Assembly (NCBI RefSeq): GCF_003666245.1
Contig: NZ_MJLZ01000007.1
Location: 51,475 to 115,474, forward strand
DNA length: 64,000 bases
Direction of reading: 5' to 3'
Source of the DNA: Brenneria alni
GTDB lineage: Bacteria; Pseudomonadota; Gammaproteobacteria; Enterobacterales; Enterobacteriaceae
The notes beneath the pieces were generated by a model. It saw only the letters and a list, made by a program, of their open reading frames with translations, was not told the origin of the DNA and ran no database searches. Each line of letters begins with the position of its first letter. Position 1 is the first letter of the stretch. The translations under genes and the position numbers were made by a program. Positions 1 to 10,630 of the stretch are shown one piece after another.

Positions 1-17
1 AATCCCTCAATACCGAT

Positions 18-44
18 GCCCCCGTGCTCGTAAGACGCGGGGGC
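18..44 (+). promoter_or_regulatory. Intercistronic hairpin upstream of livH
   Basis: A GC-rich dyad has arms at 18-24 and 38-44 (GCCCCCG/CGGGGGC), extendable by two more pairs around a 9-nt loop. No long U tract follows. It lies 19 bp before livH. In E. coli the binding-protein gene livK precedes livH, so this probably lowers read-through between an abundant binding-protein mRNA upstream of the window and the membrane genes. Confidence 0.55.
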
Positions 45-62
45 TGAGTTTAAGGTTAAGGT

Positions 63-989
63 ATGTCCGAGCAGTTCCTCTATTTTCTTCAGCAGATGTT
101 CAACGGCCTGACGTTGGGCAGCACTTATGCGCTGATCGCCATTGGCTACACCATGGTTTACGGCATTATCGGCATGATTAACTTTGCCCACGGCGAAGTC
201 TATATGATCGGTAGCTATGTCTCTTTTATCGTTATCGCTGCCCTGATGATGATGGGCATTGATGCAGGCTGGTTATTAATCGGCGTGGCCTTTATCGCCG
301 CCGTGGTGATTTCCAGCGCCTATGGCTGGAGCATCGAACGCGTCGCCTATCGTCCGGTACGCACGTCCAAGCGTTTGATCGCCCTTATCTCCGCCATCGG
401 CATGTCAATTTTTCTGCAAAACTACGTCAGCCTGACGCAAGGCTCCCGTGATGTCGCGCTGCCTAGTCTGATAACCGGGCAATGGACGCTGGGCGAGAGC
501 AACGGCTTTGCCGCGACGATCAGTACCATGCAGTTGACCATCTGGATTGTGACGTTCCTGGCGATGCTGGCGCTGACGCTGTTTATTCGCTATTCACGCA
601 TGGGACGGGCCTGCCGCGCCTGTGCGGAAGACCTGAAAATGGCCAGTCTGCTCGGTATCAGCACTGACCGGGTGATCTCCCTGACCTTTGTGATTGGCGC
701 GCTGATGGCAGCGGTGGCGGGTGTGCTGCTGGGGCAATTCTATGGGGTGATTAACCCTTACATCGGCTTTATGGCGGGGATGAAAGCCTTTACCGCCGCC
801 GTACTTGGCGGTATTGGCAGTATTCCCGGCGCAATGATCGGCGGGTTGATTCTGGGCGTGGCGGAAGCGCTGACATCGGCTTATCTAAGCACCGAGTACA
901 AAGATGCGGTGTCGTTCGCGTTGTTGATCGTGGTGCTGCTGGTAATGCCCACCGGTATTCTTGGGCGTCCGGAGGTTGAGAAGGTATGA
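63..989 (+). CDS. livH: Branched-chain amino acid ABC transporter permease LivH
   Basis: LivH is one of two inner-membrane channel subunits of the Leu/Ile/Val (LIV-I/LS) ABC importer. The 308-residue length equals that of E. coli LivH. The protein is almost entirely hydrophobic segments, and the N-terminal [20 protein letters not shown] stretch followed by NFAHGE is typical of the family. A TAAGGT ribosome-binding site precedes the ATG. The stop overlaps the livM start by 4 bp (ATGA), so translation is coupled. The periplasmic binding protein gene is expected just left of the window. Identity is confident from sequence, length and gene order. Confidence 0.96.
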   Translation: MSEQFLYFLQQMFNGLTLGSTYALIAIGYTMVYGIIGMINFAHGEVYMIGSYVSFIVIAALMMMGIDAGWLLIGVAFIAAVVISSAYGWSIERVAYRPVRTSKRLIALISAIGMSIFLQNYVSLTQGSRDVALPSLITGQWTLGESNGFAATISTMQLTIWIVTFLAMLALTLFIRYSRMGRACRACAEDLKMASLLGISTDRVISLTFVIGALMAAVAGVLLGQFYGVINPYIGFMAGMKAFTAAVLGGIGSIPGAMIGGLILGVAEALTSAYLSTEYKDAVSFALLIVVLLVMPTGILGRPEVEKV

Positions 990-2257
990 AACAGCTCAGT
1001 CTTTTCAATGCATTCGTCTCGGCGTTTATGCTGCTGGTGCTGGCTGCCTTTATCATGGGTATGCAACTGGAGCTTGATGGCACCAGACTGGTTGTCCGGG
1101 GAGCCGATCAAGTTCGCTGGTACTGGATCGGAGCAGGCTGCGTGGTGGTTTTTTTCTTCCAGCTAATCCGCCCTTTCCTTCAACAGAGCATGAAGAAATT
1201 TTCTGGCCCGTCGCTGGTATTACCGAGCTTTGACGGCAGTACGCCGCGGCAGAAAGTGCTGGCGATCCTGCTGATTATCGCCGCCGTCGCCTGGCCGTTT
1301 CTGGTGTCACGCGGAACGGTGGATATTGCCACCCTCACGCTGATTTACGTGATGCTGGGACTGGGACTTAACGTCGTGGTTGGGCTGTCTGGTCTGTTGG
1401 TATTAGGCTATGGCGGTTTTTATGCCATCGGCGCCTATACCTACGCCTTGCTGAACCACTACTACGGTTTGGGCTTTTGGGAAAGTCTGCCGCTGGCAGG
1501 CATGATGGCCGCGTTGTCAGGTTTCCTGCTCGGCTTCCCGGTATTGCGTCTGCGGGGCGACTATCTGGCGATCGTCACATTGGGATTCGGTGAGATTGTT
1601 CGTATCCTGCTGCTGAACAACACCGAAATCACCGGCGGCCCGAACGGCATCAGCCAGATCCCGAAACCGACCTTCTTTGGCCTGGAGTTCAGCCGCAGCG
1701 TCCGCGACGGCTGGGATACCTTCCATAACTTTTTCGGCCTGAAGTACGACCCCAGTGATCGCATTATCTTCCTTTATCTGGTGGCGTTGCTGCTGGTGGT
1801 GCTGACCCTGTTTGTGATCAACCGCCTGTTGCGTATGCCGCTGGGCCGCGCCTGGGAAGCGTTGCGTGATGATGAAATTGCCTGCCGCTCGCTGGGGTTA
1901 AGCCCGACCAGGATCAAGCTGACGGCATTTACCATCAGCGCCGCGTTCGCGGGTTTTGCCGGTACGCTGTTTGCAGCCCGTCAGGGGTTTGTCAGCCCGG
2001 AATCCTTTACGTTCGCCGAGTCTGCATTTGTGCTGGCGATTGTGGTACTGGGCGGCATGGGTTCGCAATTTGCGGTGATCCTCGCAGCCGTACTGCTGGT
2101 GGTTTCGCGTGAACTGATGCGCGATCTGAACGAATACAGCATGTTGCTGCTGGGTGCGCTGATGGTATTGATGATGATTTGGCGCCCGCAAGGTTTGCTG
2201 CCGATGAAGCGCCCGCAAATGAAGCTGAAAGTAGGTAAGAAGGAAGAGCAGGCATGA
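986..2257 (+). CDS. livM: Branched-chain amino acid ABC transporter permease LivM
   Basis: LivM is the second permease subunit and pairs with LivH to form the branched-chain amino acid channel. At 423 residues it is close to E. coli LivM and larger than LivH. It carries the family's N-terminal extension: hydrophobic segments at about 10-30 and 45-65, then a charged linker before the conserved core from about residue 85. The core contains the [20 protein letters not shown] signature. The C-terminus is basic, as is usual for LivM. It overlaps both livH and livG by 4 bp, so the operon is tightly coupled. Confidence 0.96.
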   Translation: MKQLSLFNAFVSAFMLLVLAAFIMGMQLELDGTRLVVRGADQVRWYWIGAGCVVVFFFQLIRPFLQQSMKKFSGPSLVLPSFDGSTPRQKVLAILLIIAAVAWPFLVSRGTVDIATLTLIYVMLGLGLNVVVGLSGLLVLGYGGFYAIGAYTYALLNHYYGLGFWESLPLAGMMAALSGFLLGFPVLRLRGDYLAIVTLGFGEIVRILLLNNTEITGGPNGISQIPKPTFFGLEFSRSVRDGWDTFHNFFGLKYDPSDRIIFLYLVALLLVVLTLFVINRLLRMPLGRAWEALRDDEIACRSLGLSPTRIKLTAFTISAAFAGFAGTLFAARQGFVSPESFTFAESAFVLAIVVLGGMGSQFAVILAAVLLVVSRELMRDLNEYSMLLLGALMVLMMIWRPQGLLPMKRPQMKLKVGKKEEQA

Positions 2258-3024
2258 GTACGCAGCCATTATTATCGGTCAGAGGTCTGATGATGCGCTT
2301 CGGCGGTCTGCTGGCGGTCAACAATGTTGAGCTGGATATTCACGCGGGGGAAATTGTCTCGCTGATCGGCCCGAACGGCGCGGGTAAAACCACGGTATTT
2401 AACTGCCTGACCGGCTTTTATCGCCCCACCGGCGGCACGATTATGCTGCGCGATCGACATCTTGAAGGGTTGCCAGGACAGAAAATCGCCCGGATGGGCG
2501 TAGTGCGCACCTTCCAGCACGTACGTTTATTCCGTGAAATGACCGTGATTGAAAACCTGCTGGTGGCGCAACATCAGCACCTCAAAAGCGGCGTGTTCGC
2601 CGGGTTGCTGAAAACGCCGGGCTTCCGTCGTGCGGAATCAGACGCCCAGGATCGCGCCGCGGTGTGGCTGGAACGCATCGGTTTGCTGGAGCTGGCCAAC
2701 CGCCAGGCGGGCAATCTGGCCTACGGTCAACAGCGCCGGCTGGAAATCGCCCGCTGTATGGTGACACGCCCGGAGCTGTTAATGCTTGATGAGCCTGCCG
2801 CCGGACTTAACCCGAAAGAAACCGACGAGCTGGATCAGCTGATCGCTGAGTTGCGCGATCGCCATCAGGTTTCTGTACTGCTGATTGAACATGACATGAA
2901 GCTGGTCATGGGGATTTCCGACAGGATTTATGTCGTCAATCAGGGGACGCCGCTGGCCCACGGCACCCCGGCTGAAATTCGCAATAACCCGGATGTCATC
3001 CGTGCTTATCTGGGTGAAGGATAA
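2254..3024 (+). CDS. livG: Branched-chain amino acid ABC transporter ATPase LivG
   Basis: LivG is one of two cytoplasmic ATPases that power the LivHM channel. The Walker A motif GPNGAGKT lies at about residues 39-46 and Walker B ([13 protein letters not shown]) near 175. The signature motif is YGQQRRLE instead of canonical LSGGQ, which is a known feature of LivG. The length of 256 residues matches E. coli (255). The start overlaps the livM stop by 4 bp, and livF begins 5 bp after its stop. Confidence 0.96.
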   Translation: MSTQPLLSVRGLMMRFGGLLAVNNVELDIHAGEIVSLIGPNGAGKTTVFNCLTGFYRPTGGTIMLRDRHLEGLPGQKIARMGVVRTFQHVRLFREMTVIENLLVAQHQHLKSGVFAGLLKTPGFRRAESDAQDRAAVWLERIGLLELANRQAGNLAYGQQRRLEIARCMVTRPELLMLDEPAAGLNPKETDELDQLIAELRDRHQVSVLLIEHDMKLVMGISDRIYVVNQGTPLAHGTPAEIRNNPDVIRAYLGEG

Positions 3025-3029
3025 CGTTT

Positions 3030-3731
3030 ATGCTGTCATTAAATCAGGTTTCGGCCCATTACGGTAAAATCCAGGCGCTGCATCAGGTGAGCCTGCATAT
3101 TGAGCAGGGCGAAATCGTTACGCTCATCGGCGCCAACGGCGCCGGTAAAACCACATTACTGGGTACGCTGTGTGGCGACCCGCGAGCAACGGAAGGCGCC
3201 ATCACCTTTGATGGTAAAGACATCACCCACTGGCAAACCGCGCAGATTATGCGTGAGGCGATCGCCATTGTCCCCGAAGGTCGTCGCGTATTTTCTCGCA
3301 TGACGGTAGAAGAGAATCTGGCGATGGGTGGGTTCTTTGCCGATAGGGACCAGTATCAGCAGCGGATCGAGCGAGTATACGGCCTGTTTCCACGTCTGTA
3401 TGAGCGACGCGCCCAGCGTGCCGGCACCATGTCCGGCGGCGAACAGCAAATGCTGGCCATTGGCCGGGCATTGATGAGCCAGCCGCGTTTATTGCTGCTG
3501 GACGAACCCTCTCTGGGGCTGGCGCCGATTATCATCCTGCAAATTTTTGATACCATCGCGCAACTGCGTGAAGAAGGCATGACCATTTTCCTGGTGGAAC
3601 AAAACGCCAATCAGGCTCTGCGTCTGGCCGACCGTGGTTATGTGTTGGAAAACGGTCATGTGGTGCTGGAAGATACCGGTGCGGCATTACTGGCAAATGA
3701 AGCGGTACGTTCAGCCTATCTGGGTGGTTAA
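3030..3731 (+). CDS. livF: Branched-chain amino acid ABC transporter ATPase LivF
   Basis: LivF is the second ATPase of the LIV importer. It has Walker A GANGAGKT at about residues 35-42, the signature MSGGEQQMLAIGRAL near 138-152, Walker B LLLLDEPSLGLAP, and the switch histidine replaced by EQN (VEQNANQAL), as is typical of LivF. It has 233 residues against 237 in E. coli. A short CAGGTC/GACCTG hairpin at 3739-3758 separates it from the aminotransferase gene and has only a weak U tract, so partial read-through is likely. Confidence 0.96.
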   Translation: MLSLNQVSAHYGKIQALHQVSLHIEQGEIVTLIGANGAGKTTLLGTLCGDPRATEGAITFDGKDITHWQTAQIMREAIAIVPEGRRVFSRMTVEENLAMGGFFADRDQYQQRIERVYGLFPRLYERRAQRAGTMSGGEQQMLAIGRALMSQPRLLLLDEPSLGLAPIIILQIFDTIAQLREEGMTIFLVEQNANQALRLADRGYVLENGHVVLEDTGAALLANEAVRSAYLGG

Positions 3732-3784
3732 TCGAATTCAGGTCAGCTTGCCGACCTGTTCTGCAATAAGGTATGGGAAGAAAA

Positions 3785-4969
3785 ATGTCTGAAGGGTTAC
3801 TGGCGCACCGTATCGCGCAGTTGAAAAGTTCCGCCATTCGTGAACTGCTTAAACAGAGCAAGATGGATAATATTATCTCGCTGGCCGGAGGAATACCGTC
3901 GGATGCACTGTTTGATTTTGACGGTCTGAAGCAGGCAACGCAGTTAGCCATCACCGAGCAGTCGACCAGCGCTTTCCAATATGGGTTAACAGAAGGCAGC
4001 CCGATTTTACGCGAGCGCATTGCCGCTCTTTGCGCGGCGCGTGGCGTGAAAACGCAGGCTGAAGACATCGTAGTGACAGCGGGTTCACAGCAGGCGCTGG
4101 ATTTGATTATGCGTGCGATGGTTGATCCGGGCGACATATTTGTGGTTGAACGCCCGACCTACCTTGCTGCGTTGCAAACGCTTGAACTGGCGCAGGCGCA
4201 GGTGATGTCCGTTGCCTCCGACCAACATGGCATGGTGGTGGATGAGCTGGAAACTTTGTTGCAAAAACGGCGCATTAAAGGCGTGTACATCGTGCCGAAC
4301 TTCGGTAATCCCAGCGGCGTTACCCTGAGTTATGAGCGTCGCAAGCAGTTGATCACCCTGGCGGAGCGTTATGGTTTTGTCATTATCGAAGACGATCCTT
4401 ACGGGGAATTGCGTTTTACCGAAGAACGTCACCCAACACTGTTCCAACTGGCTCAGGATGAACTGGGCAATACGGAACAGGTGCTCTATACCTCCACGTT
4501 TTCAAAGATCCTCGCGCCGGGCTTACGTCTTGGCTGGGCGATCCTGCCGGATTGGCTGTTGCATAAAGTCGCCATTATTAAACAGGCTGCCGATTTACAT
4601 GCCAGCGCACTGTCGCAAAGCATCGTGGAATGTTATCTGGGGTTGGGTCGTTTGGAGGCGCAGATTGAAAAAATCCGGTATTCCTACAAGGAAAAAAGCG
4701 AGCAGTTGTCTGGCTTGATCGACAAAGAGCTGGGCGAGGTCATCACTTTTAACCAGCCGAAAGGCGGTATGTTTCTGTGGGCTACATTCCGTCAGCCGTT
4801 TAATACCACCGACTGGCTGAAAAAAACGCTGCATCAGGGGGTGGTGTTCGTGCCGGGTGAATTCTTTTTCCCTGATACGCCGGACTATTCAACGCTGCGC
4901 TTCTCCTTTGCAACCGCGACGGGAGCGCAGATGCATGAAGCGGTGGCAAGGCTGCGCAGGGCGCTGTAA
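3785..4969 (+). CDS. PLP-dependent class I/II aminotransferase (LysN/MocR-domain type)
   Basis: This is a fold-type I aminotransferase of the family containing 2-aminoadipate transaminases and the catalytic domain of MocR regulators. No HTH domain is present, so it is an enzyme and not a regulator. Visible features are the cofactor-contacting NFGNPSG, the EDDPYG motif and the Schiff-base lysine in STFSKILAPGLR (about K241). ATG 3785 is preferred because GGGAAG lies just upstream; an in-frame ATG at 3773 would add four residues. Its position directly after livF suggests branched-chain or related amino acids as substrates, but that is inference and the exact substrate cannot be read from sequence. 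Confidence 0.85.
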   Translation: MSEGLLAHRIAQLKSSAIRELLKQSKMDNIISLAGGIPSDALFDFDGLKQATQLAITEQSTSAFQYGLTEGSPILRERIAALCAARGVKTQAEDIVVTAGSQQALDLIMRAMVDPGDIFVVERPTYLAALQTLELAQAQVMSVASDQHGMVVDELETLLQKRRIKGVYIVPNFGNPSGVTLSYERRKQLITLAERYGFVIIEDDPYGELRFTEERHPTLFQLAQDELGNTEQVLYTSTFSKILAPGLRLGWAILPDWLLHKVAIIKQAADLHASALSQSIVECYLGLGRLEAQIEKIRYSYKEKSEQLSGLIDKELGEVITFNQPKGGMFLWATFRQPFNTTDWLKKTLHQGVVFVPGEFFFPDTPDYSTLRFSFATATGAQMHEAVARLRRAL

Positions 4970-4979
4970 TCCATACAAA

Positions 4980-5009
4980 AAACTCAGGCCACCAATGCGG
5001 CATGAGTTT
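4980..5009 (+). terminator. Probable terminator after the aminotransferase gene
   Basis: An AAACTCA/TGAGTTT stem (4980-4986 and 5003-5009) contains an inner GCC/GGC pairing and ends in three T residues. It lies 11 bp after the stop codon. The short U tract makes it a modest terminator. Confidence 0.45.
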
Positions 5010-5120
5010 GGTAACACGCCCTCTGATTTTTATTTACCTTTCCTTGTCATTGAGGAGAAAGTACTTCAGGCACGTTTTAGCGGTTAGCGCTGCTGTTTAT
5101 AAAATATTCAGGGTCGTCAT

Positions 5121-6770
5121 TTAGAACTGTTCCCAGTCGCTGCTGGAGGAGAGCGCAAGTTTAGGCTGGGCCGGCTTGTTTAATGTCGGCGCAGCCGCAG
5201 GTGTTCTACGCGCCTGAGCAACAGTGAATACGCTCATCAGCTCCACCAGCTTGGCGGCCTGATCGCTCAGACTGTCGGCGGCGCTGGCGGATTCTTCCAC
5301 CAGCGCGGCGTTCTGCTGGGTCACCTGATCCAGTTGGTTGATGGCATCGTTAATCTGGCTGATGCCATGCTCCTGTTCTTCAGTCGTGACGCCAATCTCG
5401 GTAATCATCGAGGCGACGTTGCGCACCTGTCTTACCAGTTCATTGATAGTGTCGCCCGCATCGCCAACTAATGCCGCGCCTTTATCCACTGTGGCGACGC
5501 TTTCGCCGATCAGATCTTTGATCTCTTTAGCGGCGGAAGCGGAGCGTTGAGCAAGAGAGCGAACTTCCCCCGCGACCACGGCAAAGCCCCTCCCCTGTTC
5601 GCCAGCACGGGCGGCTTCGACCGCCGCGTTCAGAGCCAGAATGTTGGTCTGGAAAGCGATGCCGTCAATCACGCTGATAATGTCGCCGATTTTCCGCGAA
5701 CTGCCGCTGATTTCCTGCATGGTCTGCACGATATTGCCAACTGCATCGCCGCCTTTGGCCGCAGTATCGCTGGCAGAATTCGCCAAATGGGTGGCAGAAC
5801 GAACCGTTTCTCCATTCTGACGAATAGCCTGGCTCATTTGCTCCATTGATGCAGCCGTTTGTTGCAGGCTGGCAGCCTGCTCTTCCGTTCGCTGGCTGAG
5901 ATCCGTACTGCCTGCCGCGATTTCACTGGCGCCGATGGAGATGGATTCGCTGCTCTCACGCACCTGTTGCACGATACCTTGCAGGTGTTCACGCATACCG
6001 TTCATGGCTGCCAGCAGGCTGCTGCTATCGCCACGACGCAGATCGACCGGCATGGATAGCTTGCCTTCCGCCACCTGCCGGGCGATATGTACCGCATAGG
6101 CCGGCTCGCCACCCAACTGCCCCCTTACCGTACGGGTGATCCCCCAGGCAATCAGCGCGCCGAGCAAGGCGCTGATGGCGGTGAGGATTAACATCAGAGT
6201 ACCGGCGGAATTGGCATCCGACATAAACCGTTGAGACATGGAAACCGTATCGTTCCTATGCGTATTAATCATGGTTGTCAGGGTGGACAGCGCCTTTTCC
6301 TGCGTACCTATCACTTCGTTCAGAATGACATTACGGGCACTATCCTGTTGACCTGAGCGGATAAAGTCGATCGCCTTTTTGACGGAATTTCTATATTCAA
6401 GGCGTACTGCATTAAAGTTTTCAAACAGCTCACGCGTTTTTTGCAGCTTTATGACTCCATCAAGCTGTTTTAATAACTCGCTGTTAGCTTTCATCATCTC
6501 TTCAACATGACGGATTTTCTCCTCCACACGCCGGGGATCGCTGTACAACGAGCTATCGCGGATGTCCTGTGCGATGATATTCATATTATCTTTGATTTCT
6601 TGCATCAACAGCAGATTGATTAGCCGGGTATTGGACAGATAGTTCAGATTGCTGCCAACAGACACCAGCTCGATGCGGCCAAACAGTGCGACAAGAAAGC
6701 CAATAACAATCACCAGCGCGAAACCGCTTCCAAGCATAGTGCTAAGTTTCATTTTTTTTAACTTATTCAT
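5121..6770 (-). CDS. Methyl-accepting chemotaxis protein (first of a tandem pair)
   Basis: This is a transmembrane chemoreceptor that couples ligand binding outside the membrane to CheA/CheW and the flagellar motor. It has TM1 at about residues 8-28, a four-helix-bundle-like periplasmic domain to about 185, TM2 at about 190-210, a HAMP linker ([20 protein letters not shown]) and a long coiled-coil signalling domain. The conserved hairpin tip reads [20 protein letters not shown]. It ends in DWEQF, matching the xWxxF CheR/CheB-tethering pentapeptide of Tsr/Tar-class receptors. ATG 6770 follows GAGGT at a good distance; an upstream in-frame TTG at 6806 has no such support. The ligand is unknown. 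Confidence 0.93.
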   Translation of the reverse strand: MNKLKKMKLSTMLGSGFALVIVIGFLVALFGRIELVSVGSNLNYLSNTRLINLLLMQEIKDNMNIIAQDIRDSSLYSDPRRVEEKIRHVEEMMKANSELLKQLDGVIKLQKTRELFENFNAVRLEYRNSVKKAIDFIRSGQQDSARNVILNEVIGTQEKALSTLTTMINTHRNDTVSMSQRFMSDANSAGTLMLILTAISALLGALIAWGITRTVRGQLGGEPAYAVHIARQVAEGKLSMPVDLRRGDSSSLLAAMNGMREHLQGIVQQVRESSESISIGASEIAAGSTDLSQRTEEQAASLQQTAASMEQMSQAIRQNGETVRSATHLANSASDTAAKGGDAVGNIVQTMQEISGSSRKIGDIISVIDGIAFQTNILALNAAVEAARAGEQGRGFAVVAGEVRSLAQRSASAAKEIKDLIGESVATVDKGAALVGDAGDTINELVRQVRNVASMITEIGVTTEEQEHGISQINDAINQLDQVTQQNAALVEESASAADSLSDQAAKLVELMSVFTVAQARRTPAAAPTLNKPAQPKLALSSSSDWEQF

Positions 6771-7057
6771 AAAAGACCTCAGATTTTCCTTTAATAGTGG
6801 ATCCAAACCGCACTCTGGTGGTTAACGATGACTTAAAGGGGATGTATGTAAGCATGAGCATATGTTGCATTTTTTTTAAAAATTCAACGCATGTTTTATC
6901 GACTGGTTAATTTTGTAATTTATTATTAATAAGTTAATAAACTAAAAAATGTGATATTTTATTTATTTTATCTTTATATATCAAAAGGTTATCAGCATAA
7001 ACTCTCTGGCAAGAGGGAACCCGGGAGGGGTCATTCACGTTTGGGGCACATCAACGG
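6771..7057. other. AT-rich intergenic region between the two chemoreceptor genes
   Basis: No gene is evident in this stretch. It must hold the leftward promoter of the first chemoreceptor gene. A TAAA-N15-GCTCATGC arrangement on the minus strand resembles the sigma-28 flagellar promoter TAAA-N15-GCCGATAA only partly, so no promoter is called. Confidence 0.35.
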
Positions 7058-7085
7058 ACAAAAGGCCGCGAATGCGGCCTTTTGT
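7058..7085 (-). terminator. Rho-independent terminator after the second chemoreceptor gene
   Basis: A perfect 12-bp stem (ACAAAAGGCCGC/GCGGCCTTTTGT) with the loop GAAT lies 25 bp beyond the stop of the leftward chemoreceptor gene ending at 7111. The A/T-rich outer part of the stem gives a U tract on either strand. Confidence 0.85.
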
Positions 7086-7110
7086 AATTACTGTTACGCG
7101 AACGGCAGGG

Positions 7111-8769
7111 TTAGAACGATTCCCAGTCTTGCGTCCCAGACGTTGTTTTCCCTGCCAGTTTCAACGTCTGCGCCGGGCGGGAAGGAGTCTGCGGACTGGC
7201 TTTGCTCACGTTGGCATCGCTTAAGCGGAAAGTGCTCATCAACTCGACAAGACGCTTGGCCTGATCGCTCAGACTGTCGGCGGCGGTAGCAGATTCTTCT
7301 ACCAATGCGGCGTTCTGCTGCGTAACTTCATCCAACTGATTAACTGCGTCATTCACCTGAGAAATACCCTGAGCCTGTTCACGGGTAGTAACACCGATTT
7401 CACTGAGCAACCCCGCTACACGGCGCACTTGTTCCACGATTTCACCCATCGTGGTTCCCGCTTCGTTTACCTGGTGTGACCCGGTTTCCACTTTCTGCAC
7501 ACTCTCGCTAATCAGATCTTTGATCTCTTTAGCAGCGGAAGCAGAACGTTGCGCCAGCGACCGTACCTCACCGGCAACCACGGCAAAGCCACGCCCCTGT
7601 TCACCTGCGCGGGCAGCTTCCACGGCGGCATTCAGCGCCAGGATATTGGTCTGGAAAGCGATACCATCAATGACGCCGATAATGTCGCCAATTTTGCGTG
7701 AGCTGGCGGAGATGTCTTCCATGGTGGAGACGACATTATTCACCACCTCTCCCCCTTTGGCCGCCGTAGCGCTGGCGGAGTTGGCCAACTCCGATGCCAT
7801 ATGGACGGTATCGGTATTCTGTTTGATGGTGGTGTTCATCTGCTCCATGGAGGCCGCAGTCTGTTGCAGGTTAGACGCCTGCTCTTCCGTCCTCTGGCTC
7901 AGATCGGTGTTACCTATCGCAATCTGGCCAGCCCCGGTAGCGATAGACTCACTGCTCTCACGCACCTGATTAACCGTGTTGCTCAAGCCATCACGCATGG
8001 CTGCCATCGCCGCCAGAACGCTATGGGTATCACCCGGGCGCAGTTGGACGTGCAGCGCCAGATTGCCCTGGGCCACCTGTTGTGCAATTTCAACCGCATA
8101 AGTAGGTTCGCCACCCAGTTGTTTCTTAATCCGGTAGGTAATGCCCCAGGCGACCAGCGCTCCCAACAGGGCCGCCAATGCCGCGATAATCAACATGAGC
8201 AAACCCGCGGAAATGGCCTGTTGTTGTGATTCGTTTGCGGTATCAACAGTCAACTTTGCCTGAAATGAAATCATCGCATCCAGTGCATTAAAAACACCGC
8301 TTTGCGCATCACGCAACTCACCGAACAGCACCGCACGGGCTTCTTCTGGCTGCCCTGACATCCCAACACTGATCGCCTTACTCACTGTCGCACGGTAGGA
8401 CGGTATCAGAGCCTCCAGAGCTTGTGTACGTGCCCTGGCTTCCGGCGAGACGGTGCGCTCCTTAATCTGACTAAATAATTCGCTGTTACGCGCCAGCAGC
8501 TTGACAATGCGTTTCTCTTCTTCTTCCATTTCTTGCCGGTCGTCCATCAATGCAATATTTCTGATAATACGAGACATAGTATTGATGTTGTCTTTAACCT
8601 CCTGCATCAGCAACAGATTATTAATCCTCACCTGCGACAGCTGGATATTACCCCCCAATTCGGTCAGTTGCACACGGCCAAATAAAGCGACAAGACAGCC
8701 AATCAGGATGATGAGGGCAAAGCCTGAGCCCAGCATGGTTCCCAGCTTCATATTTTTTAACATATTCAT
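7111..8769 (-). CDS. Methyl-accepting chemotaxis protein (second of a tandem pair)
   Basis: This chemoreceptor is paralogous to the one at 5121-6770 and has the same architecture: TM1 at about residues 8-30, a periplasmic helical sensor, TM2 near 185-210, HAMP, and a signalling domain with the same hairpin-tip sequence. It ends in DWESF, again the xWxxF tether for CheR/CheB. AAGGA lies five bases before the ATG. The two proteins are near-identical around the signalling tip but clearly different in the sensor domain. This is what duplication followed by ligand-domain divergence produces. The ligand is unknown. Confidence 0.93.
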   Translation of the reverse strand: MNMLKNMKLGTMLGSGFALIILIGCLVALFGRVQLTELGGNIQLSQVRINNLLLMQEVKDNINTMSRIIRNIALMDDRQEMEEEEKRIVKLLARNSELFSQIKERTVSPEARARTQALEALIPSYRATVSKAISVGMSGQPEEARAVLFGELRDAQSGVFNALDAMISFQAKLTVDTANESQQQAISAGLLMLIIAALAALLGALVAWGITYRIKKQLGGEPTYAVEIAQQVAQGNLALHVQLRPGDTHSVLAAMAAMRDGLSNTVNQVRESSESIATGAGQIAIGNTDLSQRTEEQASNLQQTAASMEQMNTTIKQNTDTVHMASELANSASATAAKGGEVVNNVVSTMEDISASSRKIGDIIGVIDGIAFQTNILALNAAVEAARAGEQGRGFAVVAGEVRSLAQRSASAAKEIKDLISESVQKVETGSHQVNEAGTTMGEIVEQVRRVAGLLSEIGVTTREQAQGISQVNDAVNQLDEVTQQNAALVEESATAADSLSDQAKRLVELMSTFRLSDANVSKASPQTPSRPAQTLKLAGKTTSGTQDWESF

Positions 8770-9116
8770 AATATTCCTTGGTGTTGAATATCTACCGACA
8801 AACCTTCTTGCCGCGATATCTCTGTTTGATTTTTTTTCACGAAAGCGTTCAACACGCTATTGTTAATGGTTTGTTATTTTTATACTCATTCTCACGCCTG
8901 ATTGCACTCAAGTGCTACAATAGTAAGTGATTGAATACACAGTATACGGGAGTGGCAATAAATCTATTGACGGATAAATAAGCTAAAATGGGCTTGATTG
9001 TCGCCATACAATAGTAAAAAACTGTGCAAGATATAATATTGATCGTTAATAGCTATTGCTTTAAGCGATTTCACTAATTAAAAAACCCTTCTCCATCATA
9101 GAAGCGACTCAGGTTG
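8770..9116. other. Intergenic region between the second chemoreceptor gene and ugpB
   Basis: No ORF or RNA was recognised in this AT-rich stretch. It carries the leftward promoter of the chemoreceptor gene. The rightward ugp control region begins at 9117. Confidence 0.4.
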
Positions 9117-9156
9117 CTATCATACTGCTGTCATTTATCAGTTATTTTTTTGTCAT
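9117..9156 (+). promoter_or_regulatory. Tandem Pho box (PhoB sites) of the ugp operon
   Basis: Four CTGTCAT-like half-sites occur at exact 11-bp periodicity: CTATCAT (9117), CTGTCAT (9128), CAGTTAT (9139) and TTGTCAT (9150), separated by 4-bp spacers. This is the 7+4 layout of PhoB boxes, and E. coli ugp is a PhoB-activated operon. A weak -10 candidate, CATGTT, lies at 9167-9172. Confidence 0.8.
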
Positions 9157-9231
9157 ACAGGCGTGTCATGTTACCTCCCGAATAAAGAGTGCTTTTCGTT
9201 CAAGCCAGGTCAAAAACTTCAGGAGACAGGC

Positions 9232-10569
9232 ATGTTCAACCCAATAATTCGTAAAGCGCAGGTTGTTGGTAAAACGGCAGCGTGTATGGCATTGGCGCTG
9301 GCTTGCAGCGCCAATGCGCAGGCAGCCACCGAGATCCCCTTTTGGCACTCAATGGAGGGAGAATTGGGGAAAGAGGTTAATTCTCTGACCGATCGTTTTA
9401 ATCAAGCGCACAGCGATGTCAAAATTATCCCGGTCTATAAAGGCAACTACGAACAAAATCTGGCCGCCGGGATTGCCGCTTATCGAGCCGGGAATGCCCC
9501 CGCGATTTTACAGGTTTATGAAGTTGGCACCGCGACAATGATGGCCAGCAAAGCCATCAAGCCTGTTTATGAAGTTTTCAAACAGGCGGGCATTGATTTC
9601 GATGAGTCGATTTTTGTTCCCACCGTTTCCGGCTATTACACCGATGCAAAAAGCGGTCATCTGTTGTCACAACCATTTAACAGCTCTACCCCGGTGCTGT
9701 ACTACAACAAAGACGCCTTCAAAAAAGCCGGGCTGGATCCAGAGCAACCGCCAAAAACCTGGCAACAAATGGCCGAGTACACAGCGAAACTGCGTTCAGC
9801 CGGGATGAAATGTGGTTATGCCAGCGGTTGGCAAGGTTGGATTCAAATTGAAAACTTCAGTGCCTGGCATGGTTTGCCAGTGGCGTCTGAAAATAACGGT
9901 TTCGACGGTACGAATGCAGTACTGGAATTCAACAAGCCAACTCAGGTTAAACATATCCGATTGCTGGAAGAGATGAACAAGAAAGGCGACTTCACCTACT
10001 TCGGGCGTAAAGATGAGCCAACGGAGAAGTTTTACAATGGCGATTGCGCCATCACCACCGCGTCTTCCGGTTCGCTGGCGGATATCCGTCAACATGCCAA
10101 ATTCAATTATGGCGTCGGTATGATTCCCTATGACGCCGATGTGCAGGGCGCACCGCAGAACGCCATCATCGGCGGCGCCAGCCTGTGGGTGATGAATGGC
10201 AAAGATGCCGCGACCTACAAAGGCGTAGCCGAATTTATGCAGTTCCTGGCACAGCCTGAAATTGCGGCGGAATGGCACCAGAAAACAGGCTATCTGCCTA
10301 TCACCACAGCGGCGTATGAATTGACGCAGCAGCAGGGTTTCTACGAGAAAAACCCAGGGGCGGATATTGCGACGCGTCAGATGTTGAACAAGCCGCCGCT
10401 GGCTTTCACCAAAGGGCTGCGTTTAGGCAATATGCCGCAGATTCGTACCGTGGTGGATGAAGAGCTGGAAAGCGTCTGGACCGGCAAGAAAACCCCACAA
10501 CAGGCGTTGGACAGTGCCGTTGAACGTGGTAATGCGCTGCTACGCCGTTTTGAGCAGTCCACCAAGTAG
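9232..10569 (+). CDS. ugpB: sn-Glycerol-3-phosphate ABC transporter periplasmic binding protein UgpB
   Basis: UgpB captures glycerol-3-phosphate and glycerophosphodiesters in the periplasm for UgpAEC. The chosen ATG follows AGGAG by six bases and gives 445 residues (E. coli 438). The mature protein starts near [12 protein letters not shown] after a Sec signal peptide with a basic N-terminus, the hydrophobic stretch [12 protein letters not shown] and cleavage after AQA. An in-frame ATG at 9163 would add 23 residues in front of the signal peptide and is rejected. It is the first gene of ugpBAECQ and is probably induced by phosphate starvation through the Pho box just upstream. Confidence 0.96.
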   Translation: MFNPIIRKAQVVGKTAACMALALACSANAQAATEIPFWHSMEGELGKEVNSLTDRFNQAHSDVKIIPVYKGNYEQNLAAGIAAYRAGNAPAILQVYEVGTATMMASKAIKPVYEVFKQAGIDFDESIFVPTVSGYYTDAKSGHLLSQPFNSSTPVLYYNKDAFKKAGLDPEQPPKTWQQMAEYTAKLRSAGMKCGYASGWQGWIQIENFSAWHGLPVASENNGFDGTNAVLEFNKPTQVKHIRLLEEMNKKGDFTYFGRKDEPTEKFYNGDCAITTASSGSLADIRQHAKFNYGVGMIPYDADVQGAPQNAIIGGASLWVMNGKDAATYKGVAEFMQFLAQPEIAAEWHQKTGYLPITTAAYELTQQQGFYEKNPGADIATRQMLNKPPLAFTKGLRLGNMPQIRTVVDEELESVWTGKKTPQQALDSAVERGNALLRRFEQSTK

Positions 10570-10630
10570 CACAACCCGGAAAAATGTTGGCCGAAAGGAA
10601 TCGGCCCCCCTTATAGTAATGAGTTACCGC

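Noticed and set aside
3532..4137. 201-codon minus-strand ORF across livF and the aminotransferase gene
   Set aside because: It is antisense to two well-supported genes and has no recognisable domain.
6771..6900. Sigma-28 flagellar promoter for the first chemoreceptor gene
   Set aside because: The best candidate matches only TAAA and about half of the -10 element.
6951..7289. 112-codon plus-strand ORF spanning the terminator at 7058-7085
   Set aside because: It crosses a strong hairpin and runs antisense into the chemoreceptor gene.
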